A stretch of DNA of 9,990 bases from FEN-1297 sp964498065 (GTDB lineage Bacteria > Bacteroidota > Ignavibacteria > Ignavibacteriales > Ignavibacteriaceae): the NCBI GenBank assembly GCA_964498065.1, contig CAZCFZ010000127.1, forward strand, positions 1 to 9,990, given 5' to 3'. How positions within the stretch are numbered: the stretch's first letter is position 1; each line of letters starts with the position of its first letter. Below the pieces are notes generated by a model. It had not been told where the DNA came from, ran no database searches, and worked only from the letters and a program-made list of their open reading frames with translations. Of the stretch, positions 5,929-9,990 are shown piece by piece. The translations under genes and the position numbers were made by a program.

Positions 5929-7989
5929 TTATTTAATTTCAAACAAACTGTTGCTTAATCCTGTATTCACCTTTATTGAGTCGACGGTAAGATTAAGCTC
6001 CTGTGAACCGACCGATTGTTTTAATGCGAAAGGATATTTCACACCGTCAACTTCTCTGTAATTTCCTAGATATGTTTCTTCCGTAAAGGTACCCCTCGGT
6101 ACTTTTATATTTTCCGACTCTTTAAGCTTGAGCCATGTATCCGCATTATAATATTGAAACCATTTTGTACCTGAGGGAAGAATCATTGCAACTTTGTATG
6201 CTTTTTTCCCTTCAACAATCTCCGCACCTTCAAGTTTAAATTTTATACCCAGAGAATCAATATGAGTCAATAAACCCAGCATTGACTCATATTTCAGTTT
6301 CTCAAGTTCCTGTCCTTTTATATCTAAAGTCTTGTCAGCAACTTTCATAACTCCCCTTGTGCCATCAAAGTAAACAATTTGCTTCAGCGATCCGGCAATA
6401 ATTTCCTGCTTCATCTTATCCGGTTCTTTTTGATAGACAGTCATTGTCATCTTTCGTCCTCTTAGATTCCCAGTCATTATGGTTGTGCGGTCTTTTACCT
6501 TTTCAAGATTTCTTTTACCTCCAAGTGCTTTTATGTAATTTTCAATTACTAATTTTCCGGTTAATCCTTTAGGAATCTCAATAGAAATACCTTTAATATT
6601 ATTTCCGCTTTTATCATATAGAGAAACCGTACCGAACTTTTTAAGGCCTTCGGAAATCTTATCCGCATTACCGACTACAACAATATTTGCATTATCCGGC
6701 TTAATATATTTTTCGGCTTCATATTGCACATCATGTTTATTTACCGCTGAAATGTTTTTCAGATAATTCGCATAGTAATTGTCACGTATATGATATCTAT
6801 CCAAATTAATTATAAAGGCAGCAACCGTCTGCGGCTGCTGAAGGGCTAACGCAAAATTTCCGATTAAATAGTTCTTCGCTTTGAAAAGCTCATTTTCGGA
6901 AACCGTATCTTCTCTTATTTTTTTCATTTCATAAAGGATTTGAGAGACAGCACTATCTGCAGCATAATTTTTTACGCTTGTAGTTATAGTAAAATTTCCT
7001 GCGTATTCATCCGGAGATAAGTTTGAGAAAACTCCGTAGGCATAGTTATGTTCCTCGGTTAAATCTTTAAACAGCCGGAAATTTTCGCCTCCTAATATTG
7101 TATTCATCACTGCGGACTTTATAACATCATCACTTCCTACCTTTAATATAACCGGGTAAGTTATATTGATATCCGCTCTGGTAGAATTCGGCCTATCAAC
7201 TAAAATTACCCTGGTTAAATCGGGCTGCTGGGGAATTTTGTATTTGAATTCGGGAATCTTTCCTTTTTTCCAACTACCAAAATATTTTTCTATCAAGCTT
7301 TTTGCTTCATTTCCGGTAATATCTCCGACTATCGCAAGATAGGAAATATTCGGCCTGAAGTAAGTTGAATAATATTCTTCACACTTTTTTAAAGTAATGT
7401 TATCTAGAGTTTCATTTGTTGGGTGCACTCCGTATGGAAAGTCCCTTCCGTAATCTACAACATCAGAAACCGTATTAATAATTGTTTGAGGGTTATCCTT
7501 CCGGTTTTCAAATTCCAATTTCATTCTTTCTTTAACACTTATTAGTTTTTTTTGTGTAAAGATGGAATTCATTACTATATCCGACATTATGCTAAGCACT
7601 TCATTTTCATTATTTTTCAGGGTAGTTGCAAAAACACCGCCGGGAAAAGTTTTAAGCTTAGCACCTAGGAAATCCAGAGTACTATCTATTTGGTTTTGAG
7701 TTCTTGTTTTCGTTTTAGTACCAATTAGCCTGCCCGCAGCTTCGATATATCCGGCTTGATTTCCCTGCATTAACGGGGGTCGATTTACTATCAAATAAAA
7801 AGAAACCTGCGGCAGTTCATGGTTCTCAACAACAGAAACTTTTAGTCCGTTCTCCAATTCAAATGATTCATATTTACCTAAATTTACTTCAGGGGCGGGA
7901 CCGGGCAGTGGAGCTTTATTATCCTTAATTTGTGCTTGAATTGAAGATAAAAAAAATAAAAATATTAAAAAGATTATTATATTTTTCAT
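5929..7989 (-). CDS. M16 peptidase-like subunit without zinc motif, fused to a LolA-like C-terminal domain
   Basis: The product has 686 residues from the chosen ATG. A hydrophobic signal peptide ends at IQA|Q (19|20), so the protein is periplasmic or envelope-attached. Residues about 35-455 form the two halves of an M16 (pitrilysin) fold. Where active members carry HxxEH, this protein has AGYIEAAGRLIGTKT (79-93), so it cannot bind zinc and corresponds to the non-catalytic partner of M16B heterodimers. An Arg/Tyr signature in the second half looks preserved (FRLF about 304-307, YAYG about 316-319), as expected for the substrate-binding partner. From about 475 to the end a separate beta-rich domain starts with ENYIKALGG and ends in FEIK, resembling LolA-type or 'outer membrane lipoprotein-sorting' domains; this resemblance is from pattern memory. 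A GTG one codon earlier (7990-7992) is in frame, but the AGGAGG site favours the ATG. The gene overlaps the upstream M16 gene by one base (TGATG). Confidence 0.87.
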   Translation of the reverse strand: MKNIIIFLIFLFFLSSIQAQIKDNKAPLPGPAPEVNLGKYESFELENGLKVSVVENHELPQVSFYLIVNRPPLMQGNQAGYIEAAGRLIGTKTKTRTQNQIDSTLDFLGAKLKTFPGGVFATTLKNNENEVLSIMSDIVMNSIFTQKKLISVKERMKLEFENRKDNPQTIINTVSDVVDYGRDFPYGVHPTNETLDNITLKKCEEYYSTYFRPNISYLAIVGDITGNEAKSLIEKYFGSWKKGKIPEFKYKIPQQPDLTRVILVDRPNSTRADINITYPVILKVGSDDVIKSAVMNTILGGENFRLFKDLTEEHNYAYGVFSNLSPDEYAGNFTITTSVKNYAADSAVSQILYEMKKIREDTVSENELFKAKNYLIGNFALALQQPQTVAAFIINLDRYHIRDNYYANYLKNISAVNKHDVQYEAEKYIKPDNANIVVVGNADKISEGLKKFGTVSLYDKSGNNIKGISIEIPKGLTGKLVIENYIKALGGKRNLEKVKDRTTIMTGNLRGRKMTMTVYQKEPDKMKQEIIAGSLKQIVYFDGTRGVMKVADKTLDIKGQELEKLKYESMLGLLTHIDSLGIKFKLEGAEIVEGKKAYKVAMILPSGTKWFQYYNADTWLKLKESENIKVPRGTFTEETYLGNYREVDGVKYPFALKQSVGSQELNLTVDSIKVNTGLSNSLFEIK

Positions 7990-9329
7990 CACTCGCCTCC
8001 TTTGCCGCTTGTTTTAGCGGACACCGGCAAATAATAAAGTACAACCCTATTGTTTTTTCCCAAATATTTTACGGCGGCATTCTTAATATCTCCGGGTGTT
8101 ATATTTAAATAACTCTGTAGGTTTGTATTTATCAAATTTGCATTGCCGTAAAGAGCGGAAAATTCGGCCAGGTTCTCAGCCAAACCTGCATCACTGGAAT
8201 TAGCCTCGATAAATTTCTCTGCCGTCAAGTTCTTTAATCTTTGCAGCTCATTTTTACTTATTAGATGATCCTTTAATTTATCTAATTCTGTATTCATTGC
8301 TATTTTAAGAACGTCCGGATCAACATTTTTTTCAGTAATTCCAAGCAAAACAAACAATCCCGGTGCTTCCATTCCGAAAGAATGTGCTTCTGCCTGTTCA
8401 GCTAAATGCCGTTTTTCAATCAACGACTTATAAAGTCTGGAGTTTTTTCCCGAAGAAAGGAGTGCTGCAATCATATATAAAGAGAAAAAATCTTTATTAG
8501 TGAAGGCGGGAATATGATAAGCTTCAATTACTGCGGGCATTTTTACATTTTCATAAACCGTATCTACTATTTCCTTAGTTTGTTTAGGCTCAATAACCGA
8601 CAAACGGTAAATTTTATTTTCGCCTTTAGGAATGCTGCTAAAATATTTATTAATCAATTCCTTTGTTTTATCGATATCTATGTCGCCTGCTACAGATATA
8701 GTTGCGTTATTCGGAACATAATAAGTTTTGTAAAAATCTTTAATTTCCTTTATTGAAGCTTTATCTATATACTGTATGGGTTCAACAGGTACCCAGCTGT
8801 ATGGGTAAATTTTATAAGAATGCCTAAATATTTGCTCAAGTACATCGCTGTACGGCCGGTTATTAAACTTTCTCAAACGTTCACGATTAATTAATTCCCT
8901 AGCTGTTTTGACGGAAGAACTGTCGATAATTAAATAATGCATTCTCTCCGATTCGAGCCACAGACCCAGGTCTAACTGATTTGCAGGTAAAGTTTCATAA
9001 AATATTGTACGGTCCTGGGAAGTATTTGCATTTAATTCACCACCGGCGTCCCTTACATATTTGTAATATTGACCTGGGGCAATATCTTTGGTTCCGGCAA
9101 ACATCAGCTGTTCAAAAAAATTAGCAAAACCGGTTTTCCCTTTTTGCTCATTTTTTGAACCCACATGGTATAGAACGGCTATGGCTACAACCGGCGCACT
9201 ATTATCCTTATGAAGTATTACATGCAGACCATTATTAAGACTATACTCCGTAAAATTTATTTTTAACTGCGCAAAACACTCGGTTCCGAAAAAAGAAAAT
9301 ATAATTAATAGGATTATATTTTTTAACAT
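7989..9329 (-). CDS. M16 family peptidase homologue with degenerate zinc site (NFFEQ)
   Basis: The product has 446 residues, the usual size of a single M16B subunit. A signal peptide ends at CFA|Q (20|21), placing it in the periplasm. The N-terminal half (about 25-240) has the hallmarks of the catalytic subunit of M16 pairs: LNNGL (31-35), YHVGSKNE (54-61), GKTGFA before the active-site helix, LMFAGT after it, DRTIFYETLP, LWLESERM and FNNRPY. However, the HxxEH motif reads Asn70-Phe-Phe-Glu73-Gln74. The central Glu and the distal ligand Glu150 (RERL) are kept, but both zinc-binding His are gone. The second half (about 250-440) includes the typical SRLYKSLIEKRHLAEQ helix. The reading frame is intact and the rest of the family pattern is well kept, so it is not an obvious pseudogene. 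It is the first gene of the M16 operon, with AGGA seven bases before the ATG. A structural or peptide-binding role is an inference; a weak or alternative metal site cannot be excluded. Confidence 0.9.
   Translation of the reverse strand: MLKNIILLIIFSFFGTECFAQLKINFTEYSLNNGLHVILHKDNSAPVVAIAVLYHVGSKNEQKGKTGFANFFEQLMFAGTKDIAPGQYYKYVRDAGGELNANTSQDRTIFYETLPANQLDLGLWLESERMHYLIIDSSSVKTARELINRERLRKFNNRPYSDVLEQIFRHSYKIYPYSWVPVEPIQYIDKASIKEIKDFYKTYYVPNNATISVAGDIDIDKTKELINKYFSSIPKGENKIYRLSVIEPKQTKEIVDTVYENVKMPAVIEAYHIPAFTNKDFFSLYMIAALLSSGKNSRLYKSLIEKRHLAEQAEAHSFGMEAPGLFVLLGITEKNVDPDVLKIAMNTELDKLKDHLISKNELQRLKNLTAEKFIEANSSDAGLAENLAEFSALYGNANLINTNLQSYLNITPGDIKNAAVKYLGKNNRVVLYYLPVSAKTSGKGGE
7996..8001 (-). 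promoter_or_regulatory. ribosome binding site deciding the start of the second M16 gene
   Basis: A perfect AGGAGG on the minus strand lies inside the last codons of the upstream M16 gene. It is six bases from the ATG at 7987-7989 but only three from the in-frame GTG at 7990-7992, so the ATG is the better start. The TGATG junction suggests that translation of the two subunits is coupled, which suits a heterodimer made in equal amounts. Confidence 0.75.
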
Positions 9330-9712
9330 AATTATTTCCTAATACAGATAATGCTCAAAATAAGATATAAAATTACAAATAATATACCTTTGATTAAAAG
9401 ATACTTTTAAATCTATTTTCCAAATATGACATATATGAAATTACATTATAAAAAAAGACGGAATTTAATTTTTTGCCGCATTCACATAGTTGATTTATAA
9501 TAGTACCATGTACTTAAAATAATTTCATTAAATTTAAAAGTTATTGGTTTATAAATTTTCGGTAAAATTCCGATAATAAAGACTTTATAAACGCTACTAT
9601 TTCATTTTTTATAACTTGCATTATATTCAATCATTAGTAAAAATTCTTTGCATAACATATTCATGTTATCTAATTTTCTATAATAAATGAAAATCTTTTA
9701 AAGGGAAACCCC
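9330..9712. other. divergent intergenic region
   Basis: This very AT-rich stretch of 383 bases separates the start of the M16 operon from the start of the outward-facing gene, so it should hold both promoters. I found no open frame, RNA gene or terminator in it. Small palindromes are present: CATATATG (9430-9437), AGTAC-CAT-GTACT (9502-9514) and the larger 18-bp one at 9652-9669. No clear promoter for the M16 operon could be chosen; TATCTT and TATATC sequences about 35-45 bases upstream of its start are only weak -10 candidates. Confidence 0.7.
9647..9684 (+). promoter_or_regulatory. candidate promoter with embedded 18-bp palindrome upstream of the carboxypeptidase-regulatory-like gene
   Basis: ATAACAT (9652-9658) and ATGTTAT (9663-9669) form a perfect inverted repeat around ATTC. 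A perfect TATAAT lies at 9679-9684, 28 bases before the start codon, but has no good -35 box at standard spacing. Alternatively TTTG (9647-9650), a 20-base spacer and TAATTTTC (9671-9678) match the Bacteroidetes promoter TTTG / TAnnTTTG except at the last base. In either reading the palindrome covers the polymerase site, as an operator would. Both assignments are inference from sequence alone. Confidence 0.35.
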
Positions 9713-9990
9713 ATGAAATTCGTTTTGTCTATTCTATTCATTTATTCTATTAATTTTTTATGCTATGCACAACAATACTTCATACACGGAAATGTAACGG
9801 ATAAAGCTACGGGTTCGTCTTTAAGCTATACAAATATTAGAGTGATGAATTCGACAATCGGAACTTCATCTAACAAAAACGGAGAGTACGAAATTCGACT
9901 GAATCGCGGCAAATATAAATTAGTTGCCTCTTATATCGGATATAATTCAGACACAATTTCAGTGGACCTAGAAAAGAATATTTACGGCAT
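9713..9990 (+). CDS. exported protein with N-terminal carboxypeptidase-regulatory-like domain, partial
   Basis: Ninety-two whole codons are visible before the right edge. A signal peptide with a hydrophobic core ends at CYA|Q (19|20). Residues about 22-92 form a CarboxypepD_reg-like beta-sandwich: IHGNVTDKATGSSL, then TNIRV, GTSSNKNGEYEIRL, GKYKLVASYIGY and a trailing SDTISVDL strand. In Bacteroidetes relatives this domain typically opens a large outer-membrane protein, either a TonB-dependent receptor of the SusC type or a DUF5686 beta-barrel protein. The visible part cannot tell these apart, and no TonB box or plug is yet in view. The ATG at 9713-9715 is preceded by a weak AAAGG eight bases away. 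It faces away from the M16 operon and is the only plus-strand gene in the window. Confidence 0.88.
   Translation, partial: MKFVLSILFIYSINFLCYAQQYFIHGNVTDKATGSSLSYTNIRVMNSTIGTSSNKNGEYEIRLNRGKYKLVASYIGYNSDTISVDLEKNIYG

Noticed and set aside
7990..7992. In-frame GTG as the start of the second M16 gene
   Set aside because: It is only three bases from the AGGAGG site, whereas the next codon is an ATG at a normal six-base distance.

Overview
The window is a compact, AT-rich bacterial chromosome segment. Seven genes lie on the minus strand and one incomplete gene reads outward on the plus strand at the right edge. Gene content and style point to the Fibrobacteres-Chlorobi-Bacteroidetes assemblage, plausibly Ignavibacteria or Bacteroidota: a Bacteroidetes-type M49 dipeptidyl peptidase with an FADIxILRY-type N-terminus, paired single-domain M16 peptidase homologues, a CarboxypepD_reg-like protein, and four signal peptides that all appear to be cut before Gln (A|Q). 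This placement is inference; there is no rRNA or other marker to fix it. No tRNA, rRNA, CRISPR array, insertion sequence or phage gene was seen.

Layout from left to right. Positions 1-986 (minus) hold the N-terminal ~330 residues of a proline-catabolic 1-pyrroline-5-carboxylate dehydrogenase, cut by the window edge just after its catalytic Cys. A strong minus-strand terminator (about 1153-1187) separates it from a small secreted DUF6515-like protein (1214-1603). YchF, a universally conserved ribosome-associated ATPase, follows at 1809-2909, then a cytosolic M49 zinc dipeptidyl peptidase III (3123-5099), a YihX-like HAD phosphatase (5258-5872), and two overlapping M16 (pitrilysin/insulinase) family genes (5929-7989 and 7989-9329). 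A 383-base divergent intergenic region (9330-9712) then leads to the plus-strand start of an exported protein with a carboxypeptidase-regulatory-like domain (9713-end).

The two M16 genes form a translationally coupled pair and probably make a periplasmic heterodimer. The upstream subunit has the M16 fold and keeps the central Glu and the distal Glu, but both zinc-binding His residues of HxxEH are replaced (NFFEQ). The downstream subunit also lacks the motif, as expected for the partner, and carries an extra ~210-residue C-terminal domain resembling LolA-type lipoprotein carriers. By sequence, neither subunit carries the zinc site normally needed for proteolysis, which is the most notable feature of the window. 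The HAD and M49 genes follow on the same strand without a recognisable terminator and may be partly cotranscribed.

I saw no convincing new multi-gene system. The best candidates for follow-up are the apparently catalytically dead M16 pair with its LolA-like fusion, an 18-bp palindrome in the promoter region of the outward-facing gene, and a 9-bp inverted repeat upstream of pruA.
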